A DNA stretch of 64,000 nucleotides, taken from assembly GCF_001952935.1 (NCBI RefSeq), contig NZ_CP018319.1, forward strand, positions 919,501 to 983,500. The letters run 5' to 3'. The notes under the pieces are model-generated. The model searched no databases. It saw nothing but the letters and a program-made list of their open reading frames with translations, and was not told the origin of the DNA. The position numbers and the translations under genes were made by a program. Positions 25,523-35,328 of the stretch are shown here, one piece after another. Numbering within the stretch: position 1 is the first letter of the stretch; every line of letters starts with the position of its first letter. The stretch is from Pseudomonas frederiksbergensis (GTDB lineage Bacteria; Pseudomonadota; Gammaproteobacteria; Pseudomonadales; Pseudomonadaceae).

Positions 25523-26978
25523 ACCACGACCTCCCATCCCGCGTGATCAGAGCAATGGAGCTCATCGGTCCCCAGGACCCGGCCGCGTACGGCTTGGGCG
25601 CATCACCGGATTTTTTCCACCCGGCGATCAACTGGTCACACCACTTCCACGCGGCTTCGATTTCATCTTTACGGACAAACAGGTTCTGATTGCCGCGCAT
25701 CACTTCCAGCAACAACCGCTCGTAGGCATCGGGAATCCGTGCGCTACGCCAGGTGTCGGAAAAATTCAGCTGCAACGGACCGCTGCGCAGCTGCATGCCC
25801 TTGTCCAGGCCTTGTTCTTTGGTCATCACGCGCAAGGAAATGCCTTCGTCCGGTTGCAGGCGGATAATCAGCTTGTTGCTGATTTGCAGACGCTGCTCGG
25901 GGGCAAAAATGTAGTGCGACGGTTCCTTGAAGTGGATGACGATCTGCGACAGCTTCTGCGGCATGCGCTTGCCGGTACGCAGGTAAAACGGCACACCGGC
26001 CCAACGCCAGTTACGGATATCGGCACGCAACGCAACGAAAGTCTCGGTGTCGCTCTGGGTGTTGGAGTTCGGCTCTTCCAGGTAACCGGGAACCGATTTG
26101 CCTTCGCTGTGACCGGCGATGTACTGACCGCGCACGACCTGAGTGGTCAGGCCTTCCGGGCTGATCGGCGCCAGCGCCTTGAGCACTTTGACTTTCTCGT
26201 CGCGGATGCTGTCGGCGGACAGGTCGGCCGGCGGGTCCATGGCGATCAGGCAGAGCAGTTGCAGCAGGTGATTCTGGATCATGTCCCGCAGCTGGCCGGC
26301 CTTGTCGAAGTAACCCCAGCGACCTTCGATCCCGACCTTCTCCGCCACGGTGATTTCCACGTGGGAGATGTAATTTTGGTTCCACTGGGTTTCGAACAGG
26401 CTGTTGGCGAAACGCAGGGCGATCAGGTTCTGGACGGTTTCTTTGCCCAGGTAGTGGTCGATGCGGTAGGTGCGGTTCTCCGGGAAGAACTGTGCCACGG
26501 CGTCGTTGACCTTGCGCGAGGATTCCAGGTCCGAACCGATGGGTTTTTCCAGCACCACGCGGGTGTTTTCGGTCAGGCCGACCTTCGACAGGTTCTCGCA
26601 GATCGCGCCATAAACGGCGGCCGGTGTCGCGAAGTAGGCAATCACCCGTTGGGCGCTGCCAGCCATCTCGGCTAGGGCGACGTAATCGTCAGCCTTGAGG
26701 AAGTCGACGTGCAGGTAACTCAGGCGGGCCAGGAAGCGTTCGACCACGGCCTCGTCCAGCTCTTTGGCGCTGACGTAGCGGCGCAGCTCGGAGGCGATGA
26801 ACGCCAAATGCTGCTGCTCGCTGCCCGGCTCACGGGCCAGCGCGATAATTCGCGTGTCCTCATGCAAGAGGCCTGCGCCATCGAGCTGATAAAGGGCAGG
26901 AAACAGCTTGCGCAGGGCTAGATCGCCGAGAGCGCCAAACAAGGCAAAGGTGCACGGTTCAACCGTAATCGAAGGCAT
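25509..26978 (-). CDS. zwf: Glucose-6-phosphate 1-dehydrogenase
   Basis: The 489-residue enzyme oxidises glucose 6-phosphate with NAD(P)+ to the lactone. The nucleotide-binding [17 protein letters not shown] is at 14-30 (G-A-L-G-D-L in place of the usual G-A-S-G-D-L), and the substrate and active-site motif [13 protein letters not shown] begins at residue 172, with VVLEKPIG at 141-148. It is the first gene of zwf-pgl-eda and divergent from hexR. Several Zwf isoforms exist in pseudomonads; this is the HexR-linked one. An AAGAACAA motif sits in the leader just before the start. Confidence 0.95.
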   Translation of the reverse strand: MPSITVEPCTFALFGALGDLALRKLFPALYQLDGAGLLHEDTRIIALAREPGSEQQHLAFIASELRRYVSAKELDEAVVERFLARLSYLHVDFLKADDYVALAEMAGSAQRVIAYFATPAAVYGAICENLSKVGLTENTRVVLEKPIGSDLESSRKVNDAVAQFFPENRTYRIDHYLGKETVQNLIALRFANSLFETQWNQNYISHVEITVAEKVGIEGRWGYFDKAGQLRDMIQNHLLQLLCLIAMDPPADLSADSIRDEKVKVLKALAPISPEGLTTQVVRGQYIAGHSEGKSVPGYLEEPNSNTQSDTETFVALRADIRNWRWAGVPFYLRTGKRMPQKLSQIVIHFKEPSHYIFAPEQRLQISNKLIIRLQPDEGISLRVMTKEQGLDKGMQLRSGPLQLNFSDTWRSARIPDAYERLLLEVMRGNQNLFVRKDEIEAAWKWCDQLIAGWKKSGDAPKPYAAGSWGPMSSIALITRDGRSWYGDI

Positions 26979-26983
26979 GATGT

Positions 26984-26991
26984 TTGTTCTT
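26984..26991 (-). promoter_or_regulatory. Possible Crc/Hfq CA motif in the zwf leader
   Basis: The minus strand reads AAGAACAA five bases before the zwf ATG, fitting the AANAANAA pattern bound by Hfq with Crc in Pseudomonas. A single copy is weak evidence. Confidence 0.35.
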
Positions 26992-27043
26992 TTATCAAGT
27001 TAAGCTACAAATACCTTTTTTCAAGGCATCACTCAAGGGAAAA

Positions 27044-27059
27044 TGTAGTAATAACCACA
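27044..27059. promoter_or_regulatory. Candidate HexR operator between zwf and hexR
   Basis: TGTAGTAATAACCACA is a near-perfect dyad (TGTAGT-N4-ACCACA) in the 230-base divergent region, 66 bases before the zwf start. HexR of P. putida binds TTGT-N7/8-ACAA-type palindromes upstream of zwf, edd and gap; this site has the flanking A (ACCACAA) but is not an exact match. Confidence 0.6.
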
Positions 27060-27208
27060 ACATTTTCGCAAAATACAGATTCCGAGTGGTGGACGGTCGG
27101 AGCCATCAGTAGGATAGGCCACCGTTACGGGCCCGATCAAAGTCCCAATTTGCATAGCCGGGGCCCTTATTTGCATTGCTCTCATGTTTGCGGAGCTAAG
27201 GAACATAT

Positions 27209-28078
27209 ATGGACCGCGTGCGAAATTTACTGGAACAGATCCAGAATCGCCTTGAAGACCTGAACAAGGCAGAACGCAAAGTCGCCGAAGTCATCCTGCT
27301 CAACCCAGAGCAGGCCACCCGGTTCAGCATCGCCGCCCTCGCCCAGGCCTCAAAGGTCAGCGAGCCGACGGTCAACCGTTTCTGCCGTTCGTTTGGCGTC
27401 AGCGGCTACCCGGAACTCAAGCTGCAATTGGCCCAGAGCCTGGCCAGTGGCGCGGCGTATGTCAGCCGTGCGGTGGAGGCCGACGACAATCCCGAGGCGT
27501 ACACCAAAAAGATTTTCGGCAGCGCCATCGCCTCGCTGGACAGTGCGTTGCAGGCGCTTGACCCGAACCTGATCAGCCGCGCCGTCGACCTGTTGATCCA
27601 GGCCCGGCAGATCCACTTCTTCGGCCTCGGTGCCTCGGCCCCGGTGGCGCTGGATGCGCAGCACAAGTTCTTCCGCTTCAACCTGGCGGTTACCGCCCAC
27701 GCAGACGTGCTGATGCAGCGCATGATTGCGTCGGTGGCGCACACCGGCGAGTTGTTCGTGATCATTTCCTACACCGGCCGCACCCGTGAACTGGTGGAAG
27801 TGGCGCGAATTGCCCGGGAAAACGGTGCTTCGGTATTGGGCCTGACGGCCGAGGGTTCGCCACTGGCCAAGGCCAGCACGCTGAGCCTGAATATTCCGCT
27901 GCCGGAAGACACCGACATCTATATGCCGATGACGTCGCGGATCATTCAGCTGACCGTGCTGGACGTGCTCGCCACCGGCATGACCTTGCGCCGAGGCGTG
28001 GATTTCCAGCCGCATTTGCGCAAGATCAAGGAAAGCCTGAATGCGAGTCGGTATCCGATTGGGGATGAATTCAACTAG
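27209..28078 (+). CDS. hexR: RpiR-family transcriptional repressor HexR
   Basis: The 289-residue regulator has an N-terminal RpiR helix-turn-helix domain (1-77: [28 protein letters not shown]) and a sugar-isomerase (SIS) domain (about 120-255: [38 protein letters not shown]). In P. putida HexR represses zwf, edd and gap operons and is released by KDPG. Its place divergent from zwf, with an operator-like dyad between them, agrees. AAGGA lies before the ATG. A family C repeat follows the stop. Confidence 0.95.
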   Translation: MDRVRNLLEQIQNRLEDLNKAERKVAEVILLNPEQATRFSIAALAQASKVSEPTVNRFCRSFGVSGYPELKLQLAQSLASGAAYVSRAVEADDNPEAYTKKIFGSAIASLDSALQALDPNLISRAVDLLIQARQIHFFGLGASAPVALDAQHKFFRFNLAVTAHADVLMQRMIASVAHTGELFVIISYTGRTRELVEVARIARENGASVLGLTAEGSPLAKASTLSLNIPLPEDTDIYMPMTSRIIQLTVLDVLATGMTLRRGVDFQPHLRKIKESLNASRYPIGDEFN

Positions 28079-28084
28079 CTCACT

Positions 28085-28186
28085 GATCGTTCCCACGCTC
28101 TGCGTGGGAATGCCTCTAGGGACGCTCCGCGTCCAGTGACGCGGAGCGTCACGGGATGCATTCCCACGCAGAGCGTGGGAACGATC
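28085..28186. repeat. REP-like doublet, family C
   Basis: Inverted GATCGTTCCCACGCTCTGCG ends with inner GGGACGCTCCGCGTCC and GTGACGCGGAGCGTCAC stems. It fills the gap between convergent hexR and the mutarotase gene and ends one base before the mutarotase stop. Confidence 0.92.
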
Positions 28187-28187
28187 A

Positions 28188-29042
28188 TCACGCCCCAACC
28201 CGCGCCTGCAAACTCAAATGCGCCCTCTCCCCCGGCGCCAGGCTCAGGCTATCGGTCCCGCCACTCGCCGCTTCAACGCACACAAACTCGGAAATCTCAT
28301 TCCAGCTCACGCCCAGCAACGGTCGCGAGCCCGGATGCCAAACCACCGTGTCCGCACTGTTGCCGGTATCGATGCACAACTCGCGCTGCCAGGCGTGGTC
28401 CTTGAGCTGTAATTCGCCGTCATGCTGGAACACACGCTGACAGCCACCCTCTACCCGCAATTCGCCTTCCTGATGACAAATCTGCCGATTCAACTGGTCG
28501 TAACCCTGGGCCCCGTCGAGGCCAGACAGCGCTACCTCACCGACGTCGCCAATACGCCAATACGCATGCAACGCCTGACTCAATTGGCACGGCAGGCTGT
28601 CCTGATGCTCGGTGCTCAGGCGCAAATCCATGCGTTCGCCCAAATGCGCGTGCAGGTCCACTTGCCAGTCGCACAACTGAAGTTGCCAGTGCAAGCGCAC
28701 GCCGTCGTCATCGGTGCTGCTGTCCAGCAGCTTCCAGTCGATCAACCGTGCCCAGCCATGGGAAGGCCAGGCGTTTTCGCTCGGATGACGGCCATACCAC
28801 GGCCAGCACACCGGAACGCCACCACGAATCGCACCCACCTGCGGCCACTTCGCCGCGCACCAGAGCCAGGGTTTCTGGCCCTTTGGCTGGAAGTGCAGCA
28901 ACTGCGCACCCTGGCGACTGAACACCGCCTGACACAGCGAATGGTCGATCACCAGCACGTCGCGCTTCTGATAGCGCTCCCACGCAAACACCGGACGTTC
29001 GCGCAAGGATTTGAAGAAGCGTTGTAGCGGATGCTCATGCAT
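28188..29042 (-). CDS. D-hexose-6-phosphate mutarotase (YeaD-like)
   Basis: The 284-residue protein matches the aldose-1-epimerase-like YeaD group, which interconverts the anomers of glucose 6-phosphate and related sugars. Typical segments are GAQLLHFQPKGQKPWLWCA, GGVPVCWPWYGRHPSE, PSHGWARLIDW with the catalytic His, LHAYWRIGDVGEVALSGLDG, and TVVWHPGS near the C-terminus. It is cytosolic. Placed between oprB and hexR, it supports flux of glucose 6-phosphate into Zwf, which uses the beta anomer. It has an AGGA ribosome site and probably its own promoter. Confidence 0.9.
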   Translation of the reverse strand: MHEHPLQRFFKSLRERPVFAWERYQKRDVLVIDHSLCQAVFSRQGAQLLHFQPKGQKPWLWCAAKWPQVGAIRGGVPVCWPWYGRHPSENAWPSHGWARLIDWKLLDSSTDDDGVRLHWQLQLCDWQVDLHAHLGERMDLRLSTEHQDSLPCQLSQALHAYWRIGDVGEVALSGLDGAQGYDQLNRQICHQEGELRVEGGCQRVFQHDGELQLKDHAWQRELCIDTGNSADTVVWHPGSRPLLGVSWNEISEFVCVEAASGGTDSLSLAPGERAHLSLQARVGA

Positions 29043-29118
29043 GTGCCACGGTCCTGAAAATCATGGGTGTACTCACCATCTCTGAAAACAACAGCGCTTT
29101 TGTAGCCAGTGAATGTCT

Positions 29119-29251
29119 CTGTGGCGAGGGAGCTTGCTCCCGCTGGGCTGCGAAGCTGCCCTAAAACCATTCACTGCGGTGCTTCAGGCAAACCGCATTC
29201 GCCGCGTTTACGACTGCTTCGCAGCCGAGCGGGAGCAAGCTCCCTCGCCAC
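29119..29251. repeat. REP doublet, family B
   Basis: Inverted copies of GTGGCGAGGGAGCTTGCTCC with secondary GGGCTGCGAAG/CTTCGCAGCC arms. Confidence 0.9.
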
Positions 29252-29283
29252 GATGCTTTCGTCAGCCGCCTGGCGGATCAGCA

Positions 29284-29325
29284 AAAAAAAAAAACGGACA
29301 GCCATGGCTGTCCGCAAAAATGCGC
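29284..29325 (-). terminator. Strong rho-independent terminator of oprB
   Basis: The perfect palindrome CGGACAGCCATGGCTGTCCG (29295-29314) is followed on the minus strand by a run of twelve T residues. Confidence 0.93.
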
Positions 29326-29353
29326 ACATAGAGAGGAGCTTATCGCAACAGCG

Positions 29354-30700
29354 TTAGAACACCGACTGAATTTTCAGGCCGGCGACCAGCGCGTTGTCGA
29401 CTTCATCAACACCACCCGGGTGAGTGATGTATTGCAGGTTAGGACGCACGGTAAGCCAGTTGGTAACGTGGAAGCCGTAGTTGATCTCGTAGTTGTACTC
29501 GGTGCTACGCAGCGGCGAGAACAGCGGATCCTCGTAGTTGGTGACTCCATTGGCGGCGTTGACCAGTTCGGCGTTTTTCTTCACGTCATCGTTGACATGG
29601 ATACGGGCGAAACCGATACCCATGTCATCTTTCGGACGTGCATCGAACGGGCCTTTGTACACAAACATCAGCGACTGATAGTTGTCGACGAAGTTGGTGT
29701 CCTTGTCGTGGAAAGTGGCGTTGGCTGCGATGTTCAGACCGCGGGACGCGTCACCGTTGTGGCTGGTGAGTTGTTGCTGCGCCACGAACCAGTAGCCGTG
29801 TTTGCTATCGTGGCTGCGATAGGCATTACCGCTGGTGGCTGCGTCATTGCCGTCGGCATCCTTGCGGACGTCATCGGCGTTGGCCGTGCTTTTGTAGTAA
29901 CCGACACGGTATTCGCCCGGCAGGTTGCCAGGGTTCGGCAACCAGACCAGTTCGACCGGCAAGACGGTGCCCTCGGTACCACTGCCGCTCAGCTTGAAGC
30001 CGTTACCATGCTCCAGTTGCGACGGGTTCTGGTTGTACGCGCCGATCTGCGCATAGAACTCAGGCGAGATGTTGTACTTCACGCGGACCGCAGCCTGCAT
30101 GACCGGCCAGTTGTACCAGATGTTGGTTGCCCAGTTACCCGCCTGGGAACCGCAGAACGCCAGGTTCTGGAATTCGCACGGGAAGGTGTTGAAGTCTTCG
30201 CCTTCGCCGAAGTAACCGGCCTTGACGTCCAGTTTGCCGTCGAGGAACTGGTGTTTGATCCACAGTTGGGTCAGGCGGACCATATGGCCGCGGCCGTAGA
30301 CTTCCTGGGACGAACTCAAGGTGCCGGCACGCGGGTCGCCGACGCGGTCATTGGAAATGTTCTCACCGTTACGGTTGGTGAGCTGGATCTTGGCCTGGGT
30401 GTTATCCCAGCCCCACAGTTTTTGCAGGTCCAGCGCCACGCCCAGACCAAACTGGTCGGCGTAACGCGCCGTCTTGTCGTCGTTGTAGCCGCCGTGGAGG
30501 TTGGCGCCCACTTCACCGACGTAGTCCATCTTGATGTCGATACCCTGCTCGATCAGCCTGGTCCGCTCGCCACCCCAATCACCGGTCATCCATTCGGAAT
30601 CGGCGCTGAACGCGTCAGCCGCATGTACGCTGCCGGCCAACATCATTGCCGCAACGGCTGACAACTGGCAGATAAGCTGAGCGTTGTTGTTCTTCTTCAT
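29354..30700 (-). CDS. oprB: Carbohydrate-selective porin OprB
   Basis: The 448-residue outer-membrane porin carries glucose and other sugars into the periplasm. A signal peptide ends at SVHAAD (about residue 28). The mature part shows MTGDWGGERTRLIEQGI, the conserved start of OprB, many alternating aromatic beta strands, two cysteines in CEFQNLAFCGSQ that could form a disulfide, and a C-terminal IQSVF with the terminal Phe needed for barrel assembly. It is downstream of gtsABCD in the same direction but separated by a REP doublet, so it has its own leader, which carries CA motifs. Confidence 0.95.
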   Translation of the reverse strand: MKKNNNAQLICQLSAVAAMMLAGSVHAADAFSADSEWMTGDWGGERTRLIEQGIDIKMDYVGEVGANLHGGYNDDKTARYADQFGLGVALDLQKLWGWDNTQAKIQLTNRNGENISNDRVGDPRAGTLSSSQEVYGRGHMVRLTQLWIKHQFLDGKLDVKAGYFGEGEDFNTFPCEFQNLAFCGSQAGNWATNIWYNWPVMQAAVRVKYNISPEFYAQIGAYNQNPSQLEHGNGFKLSGSGTEGTVLPVELVWLPNPGNLPGEYRVGYYKSTANADDVRKDADGNDAATSGNAYRSHDSKHGYWFVAQQQLTSHNGDASRGLNIAANATFHDKDTNFVDNYQSLMFVYKGPFDARPKDDMGIGFARIHVNDDVKKNAELVNAANGVTNYEDPLFSPLRSTEYNYEINYGFHVTNWLTVRPNLQYITHPGGVDEVDNALVAGLKIQSVF

Positions 30701-30726
30701 CCCTACATCCTCGTTTTATTGTTATT
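30683..30726 (-). promoter_or_regulatory. Crc/Hfq-type CA motifs around the oprB start
   Basis: The minus-strand leader reads AATAACAATAA (30716-30726), giving overlapping AANAANAA motifs just before the GAGG ribosome site. The first codons after the ATG (AAGAAGAACAACAAC) add more. Crc/Hfq is known to repress oprB and gts translation in P. putida. Confidence 0.6.
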
Positions 30727-30793
30727 AACTGTTTTTATCTAACGCGGTGACATCGGTTGCGAAGAGCGACAGGCCGCCCACCGCATATCCCCC

Positions 30794-30883
30794 TGTGGGA
30801 GCGGGCTTGCTCGCGAATGCGGTCTGACATTCAACAGGAATGTCGACTGATACACCGCCTTCGCGAGCAAGCCCGCTCCCACA
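30794..30883. repeat. REP doublet, family A
   Basis: Inverted TGTGGGAGCGGGCTTGCTCG units lie between gtsD and oprB, ending 11 bases before the gtsD stop. In such a position it can shield or attenuate the upstream part of the transcript. Confidence 0.9.
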
Positions 30884-30894
30884 TTTTTTGATCT

Positions 30895-32055
30895 TTATCT
30901 GCCTTTGAACTGGGCTACGTTGGCGCTGTGAGCTTCGGTTTTTGGCAGGCCGGCCACCCCCAGGCGTTCACCGGTCTTGGCATCGAACAACAGCACTTTC
31001 GATGGATCGAATTGCAGGGTCAGGGTCTCGCCCACGGCCGGAGCAACGTCCGGCGCCAGACGGCAGCAGACTTTGGTGTCGTTAAGATTGACGAACACCA
31101 GGGTGTCGGGACCGGTTGGCTCGGTGACCTGGACTTCGGCACGAATGGTCGGCAAACCATTGGGCTCGCTGCCGGCCAAAACGATCTGCTCCGGGCGCAT
31201 GCCGAGGATCACTTCACGGTCTTCGAGCCCGGCGTCCTGCATGCCCAGCGGCAATTCGCAGCGCGCCTGACCGCTGTCGAGCAGCGCCACCAGACGACCT
31301 TCCTTGCGCTGCAAGCGCAGGGGGATGAAGTTCATCGGCGGCGAACCGATGAAGCTCGCCACGAACAGGTTGGCCGGGTTGTTGTAGATGTCTTTGGGCG
31401 TGCCGAACTGCTGGATGATCCCGTCCTTCATCACCGCCACTTTGTCGCCCAGGGTCATGGCTTCGATCTGGTCGTGGGTCACGTAGACCGTGGTGGTTTT
31501 CAGGCGCTGGTGCATCAGTTTCATTTCGGTGCGCATCTCGACGCGCAGCTTGGCGTCGAGGTTGGACAGCGGTTCGTCGAACAGGTAAATCTTCGGCCGC
31601 CGCGCCAGCGCCCGGCCCATTGCCACGCGCTGTTGCTGACCACCGGAGAGCTGGCCGGGTTTGCGGGCGAGCAAATGTTCGATCTGCAACAGCTTGGCCA
31701 CACGAGCGACTTCTTCGTCGATTTCGGCGGCGGGCATTTTGCGAATCTTCAAGCCGAACGCGATGTTGTCGCGCACGCTCATCGTCGGGTACAGCGCGTA
31801 GGACTGGAACACCATGGCGATGTCGCGATCTTTGGGGCTCATGCCGCTGATGTCGGCGTCGTCCACCAGGATCGCGCCGCCGCTGATGTTTTCCAGACCG
31901 GCGATGCAGTTCATCAGCGTGGACTTACCACAGCCCGATGGACCGACCAGGATCAGGAACTCACCGTCATTGATCTTCAGTTCGATATTTTTCAGGGTGT
32001 CCGGCAAACCGGCACCGTAGGTCTTGTTGACGTTGCGTAATTCGAGAGTTGCCAT
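30895..32055 (-). CDS. gtsD: Glucose/mannose ABC importer ATPase
   Basis: The 386-residue ATPase energises the Gts importer. Walker A GPSGCGKST is at 38-46, the Q-loop at FQSYALYP, the signature LSGGQQQRVAMGRA, Walker B IYLFDEPLSNLDAKLR, and the H-loop in VYVTHDQIEAM. The C-terminal 140 residues form the TOBE-type regulatory domain of the MalK/UgpC class. It is fourth in gtsABCD, three bases after gtsC. One such ATPase may serve more than one sugar importer. Confidence 0.94.
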   Translation of the reverse strand: MATLELRNVNKTYGAGLPDTLKNIELKINDGEFLILVGPSGCGKSTLMNCIAGLENISGGAILVDDADISGMSPKDRDIAMVFQSYALYPTMSVRDNIAFGLKIRKMPAAEIDEEVARVAKLLQIEHLLARKPGQLSGGQQQRVAMGRALARRPKIYLFDEPLSNLDAKLRVEMRTEMKLMHQRLKTTTVYVTHDQIEAMTLGDKVAVMKDGIIQQFGTPKDIYNNPANLFVASFIGSPPMNFIPLRLQRKEGRLVALLDSGQARCELPLGMQDAGLEDREVILGMRPEQIVLAGSEPNGLPTIRAEVQVTEPTGPDTLVFVNLNDTKVCCRLAPDVAPAVGETLTLQFDPSKVLLFDAKTGERLGVAGLPKTEAHSANVAQFKGR

Positions 32056-32058
32056 GTT

Positions 32059-32904
32059 CTACCCCTTGACCGCGCCGGACGTCAGCCCACGCAGGAAATA
32101 CTTGCCAGCGAATATGTAGACCAGCAGTGTCGGCAGCCCGGCGATCATCGCGGCGGCCATATCAACGTTGTATTCCTTGGCCCCGGTGCTGGTGTTGACC
32201 AGGTTGTTCAGGGCCACGGTAATCGGCTGTGCATCGCCACTGGCGAAGACCACGCCAAACAGGAAGTCATTCCAGATCTGGGTGAACTGCCAGATCAGGC
32301 AGACCATCACGATCGGGATCGACATCGGCAGCAGGATCTTCCAGAAAATCGTGAAGAAGCCCGCGCCATCCAGCCGCGCCGCCTTGACCAGCGCATCCGG
32401 AATGCTCACGTAGTAGTTGCGGAAGAACAGCGTGGTGAACGCCAGGCCGTAAACCACATGCACCAGCACCAGGCCGGTGGTGGTGTTGGCCAGGCCGATC
32501 TTGCCGAGGGTGAACGAGGCTGGCAGGAGCACGGTCTGGAACGGCAGGAAGCAGCCGAACAACAACAGGCCGAAGAACAGTTGCGAACCGCGGAAACGCC
32601 ACATCGACAGCACATAACCGTTCATGGCACCGATGAACGTGGAGATCAGAACCGCCGGCACGGTGATTTTCACCGAGTTCCAGAAGTAGCTGCCGACACT
32701 GTCCCAGGCCTTGATCCAGCCGATGCCGTCAATCACTTGCGGCCAGCTCAGCAGGTTGCCGGTGCGGATGTCTTCCGGGGATTTGAAACTGGTCAGCAGC
32801 ATCACCACCAGCGGGATCAGGTAGATCGCCGCGGCCAGCAACAGCGTGGCGTAGATTGCGATGCGGCTGAAGCTGATCGCCGGTTTTCCGAGTTGATTAC
32901 TCAT
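32059..32904 (-). CDS. gtsC: Glucose ABC importer permease (MalG type)
   Basis: The 281-residue inner-membrane protein has about six helices, beginning AIYATLLLAAAIYLIPLVVMLL. The EAA loop that docks on the ATPase is PDALVKAARLDGAGFFTIFWKILLP (residues about 173-197). It pairs with GtsB to form the channel. Its ATG overlaps the gtsB stop by eight bases. Confidence 0.93.
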   Translation of the reverse strand: MSNQLGKPAISFSRIAIYATLLLAAAIYLIPLVVMLLTSFKSPEDIRTGNLLSWPQVIDGIGWIKAWDSVGSYFWNSVKITVPAVLISTFIGAMNGYVLSMWRFRGSQLFFGLLLFGCFLPFQTVLLPASFTLGKIGLANTTTGLVLVHVVYGLAFTTLFFRNYYVSIPDALVKAARLDGAGFFTIFWKILLPMSIPIVMVCLIWQFTQIWNDFLFGVVFASGDAQPITVALNNLVNTSTGAKEYNVDMAAAMIAGLPTLLVYIFAGKYFLRGLTSGAVKG

Positions 32905-33805
32905 GGCGTTTGCCTCGCAATTCGGAGTACAGGTACGGCACCAGAATCGCCAGGATCGCGCCGAGCATCATCATGGCGCTCGCCGAACCAATGCCCATCT
33001 GGCCACGGCTGAAGGTGAAGGAATACATGAACATCGCGGGCAGGTCGGACGAGTAGCCCGGGCCGCCAGCGGTCATGGCCGCCACCAGGTCGAAGCTCTT
33101 GATCGCGATGTGCGCGAGGATCATGAAGGCGCTGAAGAACACCGGGCGCAGGCTCGGCAATACGATCTTCAGGTAGATGGTCGGCAGGCTCGCTCCGTCG
33201 ACTTGCGCGGCACGGATGATCGATTGATCGACACCCCGCAGGCCGGCCAGGAACATCGCCATCACAAACCCGGAGGCTTGCCATACGGCGGCGATCACCA
33301 GGCAATACACCACGCGATCCTGATCCACCAGCCAGTCGAGACGAAAGCCTTCCCAGCCCCAGTCACGCAGCATCTTGTCCAGGCCCAGGCCTGGGTTGAG
33401 CAGCCATTTCCACGCGGTACCGGTGACGATCATCGAGAGCGCCATCGGGTACAGGTAAACGGTGCGGATGAAGCCTTCCTTGCGAATGCGCTGATCCAGC
33501 AGCACCGCGAGGAACACGCCGAGCACCAGACTGATGCCGATGAACATGCCGCCGAACACCGCGAGGTTTTTGCTCGCGACCCACCAGCGATCGTTGTCCA
33601 TCAGGCGGATGTATTGCTGCAGGCCGACCCATTTGTAGCTCGGCATGAAGCTCGAATTGGTGAAGGACAGAACGAATGTCCAGATGATGTAACCGTAAAA
33701 ACCAACCAGGACGATCAGCATGCTTGGCGCCAAAACCAGCTTGGGAAGCCAGCGCTGCAATGCGTCGAACGGTGAGGCTTTGCTGAAAACCGCCACAGAG
33801 CTCAT
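32897..33805 (-). CDS. gtsB: Glucose ABC importer permease (MalF type)
   Basis: The ATG at 33803-33805 gives 302 residues starting MSSVAVFSKASPFDALQRWLPKLVLAP. The open frame continues upstream but there it translates a REP element, so the longer form is rejected. Six or seven membrane helices and the EAA loop DQSIIRAAQVDGASLPTIYLKIVLP (about 195-220) are seen. The ribosome site is weak. A REP doublet separates it from gtsA, which fits the usual higher expression of the binding protein than the permeases. Confidence 0.93.
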   Translation of the reverse strand: MSSVAVFSKASPFDALQRWLPKLVLAPSMLIVLVGFYGYIIWTFVLSFTNSSFMPSYKWVGLQQYIRLMDNDRWWVASKNLAVFGGMFIGISLVLGVFLAVLLDQRIRKEGFIRTVYLYPMALSMIVTGTAWKWLLNPGLGLDKMLRDWGWEGFRLDWLVDQDRVVYCLVIAAVWQASGFVMAMFLAGLRGVDQSIIRAAQVDGASLPTIYLKIVLPSLRPVFFSAFMILAHIAIKSFDLVAAMTAGGPGYSSDLPAMFMYSFTFSRGQMGIGSASAMMMLGAILAILVPYLYSELRGKRHE

Positions 33806-33850
33806 CGGGATAATCCAGGTGAAGAGGAATGAAATCGGCACGGCGATCCC

Positions 33851-33942
33851 TTGTGGGAGCGGGCTTGCTCGCGAAGGCGGTGTATCAGTCGACATTCGTG
33901 TTGAATGTCAGACCGCATTCGCGAGCAAGCCCGCTCCCACAC
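33851..33942. repeat. REP doublet, family A, inside the gts operon
   Basis: Inverted TGTGGGAGCGGGCTTGCTCG units occupy the gtsA-gtsB gap. Such intra-operon REP hairpins are known to stabilise the upstream mRNA, giving excess binding protein. Confidence 0.9.
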
Positions 33943-33964
33943 AGGGGTCACGCGGCGTCAGGGA

Positions 33965-35272
33965 TTACTGGGCAGCTTTGACAGCCGATGCCAGTTGCGC
34001 GCTGGCCTTGGCCGGGTCAGCGTTCTTGTCGTTCATGAAGTTGGTGACCACATCGAAGATCGCGCCCTGCACAGCCAGGGACGTGGCCATGTTGTGCGCC
34101 ATGCTCGGTTGCAGGCCGCCCGTCTTCTCGTCAGCCAGGAAATCCTTGGCGGACGCTTGAGCGCAAGAATCGAAGCCCAGCGCGCTCATGTCGTTAAGCA
34201 TGTCGGTGCGCACCGGGATCGAGCCTTTGTTGATGCTGAAGACTTTCTGGAAGTCTTTACCCAGCGCGACCTTGGCCAGGTCTTGTTGAGCGGCGATGTC
34301 GCCTTTGCGATCGGCCTTGAGCTTGAACACAGCCATCGAGTCGATGTTGTAGGTGAAGGCTTTTTCGGTGCCCGGGAATGGCACGCACTGATAGTCCTTG
34401 CCGGCTACTTTATTGGCAGCGGTCCATTCGCTCTTCGCCCAGTCGCCCATCATCTGCATGCCGGCCTTGCCGTTGATGACGTCGGCAGCAGCGATGTTCC
34501 AGTCACGACCGGCGCGGTTCGGGTCCATGTAGCCGGTGAGTTTTTTCAGCTCGGTGAACGACTTGGTCATCTCGGCGCCCGAGAGGGTTTTCTGATCCAG
34601 GTCTACCAGGGCTTTCTTGTAACCGTCGGCGCCCATGACCGAGAGCACCACGTCTTCAAACACGGTGCTGTCCTGCCAAGGCTGGCCACCGTGGGCAAGC
34701 GCGATGAAGCCGGCGGCTTTGAGCTTGTCGCCAGCGGCATAGAATTCTTCGAGGGTGGTCGGGGCTTTTTCGATCCCGGCTTTCTTGAAGACTTCCGGGT
34801 TGATCCACAGCCAGTTGACGCGGTGAATGTTCACCGGCACGGCGACGTAGTCACCTTCGTACTTGACGGTGTCGGAGACTTTCTTCGACAGCAGGCCATC
34901 CCAGCCTTCGGACTTGGCAACGTCTTTGAGGGTGTCGGTGCTGAGCAGGCCAGTGCTGCCCCACTCCTGGATGTCCGGACCTTTGATCTGGGCAACGCCC
35001 GGCGGATTACCGGCGACGGCGCGGCTTTTGAGTACGGTCATGGCAGTGGAACCGCCGCCACCGGCGACTGCGCCGTCCTTCCAGGTAAAGCCGTCTTTTT
35101 CGACTTGGGCCTTCAGGACATCGACCGCGGCTTTTTCGCCACCAGAGGTCCACCAGTGAACGACTTCCACCGAACCTTTGGAATCGGCGGCAAGCGCACT
35201 CAGCGGGAATGCAGACAGGGGAAGCAGTGACGCGAGAGAAATGACAGTAGCGAGGCGAGAAATCGCATTCAT
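33965..35272 (-). CDS. gtsA: Glucose ABC importer periplasmic binding protein
   Basis: The 435-residue protein starts with a signal peptide (cleavage likely after SALAAD, about residue 28) and fits the family 1 sugar-binding proteins: [21 protein letters not shown], then [23 protein letters not shown] and a second domain with [17 protein letters not shown]. In P. putida GtsA delivers glucose to GtsBCD. AAAGGT lies nine bases before the ATG. The upstream region contains a dyad and promoter layout shared with the neighbouring isomerase gene, and a CA motif in the leader. Confidence 0.95.
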   Translation of the reverse strand: MNAISRLATVISLASLLPLSAFPLSALAADSKGSVEVVHWWTSGGEKAAVDVLKAQVEKDGFTWKDGAVAGGGGSTAMTVLKSRAVAGNPPGVAQIKGPDIQEWGSTGLLSTDTLKDVAKSEGWDGLLSKKVSDTVKYEGDYVAVPVNIHRVNWLWINPEVFKKAGIEKAPTTLEEFYAAGDKLKAAGFIALAHGGQPWQDSTVFEDVVLSVMGADGYKKALVDLDQKTLSGAEMTKSFTELKKLTGYMDPNRAGRDWNIAAADVINGKAGMQMMGDWAKSEWTAANKVAGKDYQCVPFPGTEKAFTYNIDSMAVFKLKADRKGDIAAQQDLAKVALGKDFQKVFSINKGSIPVRTDMLNDMSALGFDSCAQASAKDFLADEKTGGLQPSMAHNMATSLAVQGAIFDVVTNFMNDKNADPAKASAQLASAVKAAQ

Positions 35273-35287
35273 CTAGTAGTACCTTTC

Positions 35288-35295
35288 TTGTTGTT
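35288..35295 (-). promoter_or_regulatory. Crc/Hfq-type CA motif in the gtsA leader
   Basis: AACAACAA on the minus strand, five bases before the AAAGGT ribosome site, is an exact AANAANAA motif. The identical sequence lies in the same place before the AGE-family gene. Confidence 0.6.
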
Positions 35296-35328
35296 ATGCA
35301 TGCAAGTCTGGTGCTTGCGCTGCATAGG

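Larger units (their letters stand above)
29043..29353. other. Intergenic region between oprB and the mutarotase gene
   Basis: This gap contains the oprB terminator, a family B REP doublet, and 75 bases directly upstream of the mutarotase gene that must hold its promoter if it is transcribed independently. No coding frame is credible here. Confidence 0.6.

Noticed and set aside
33806..33895. N-terminal extension of GtsB (MSTDTPPSRASPLPQG...)
   Set aside because: These residues are translated REP sequence; the same peptide pattern appears wherever a family A unit is read in that frame.
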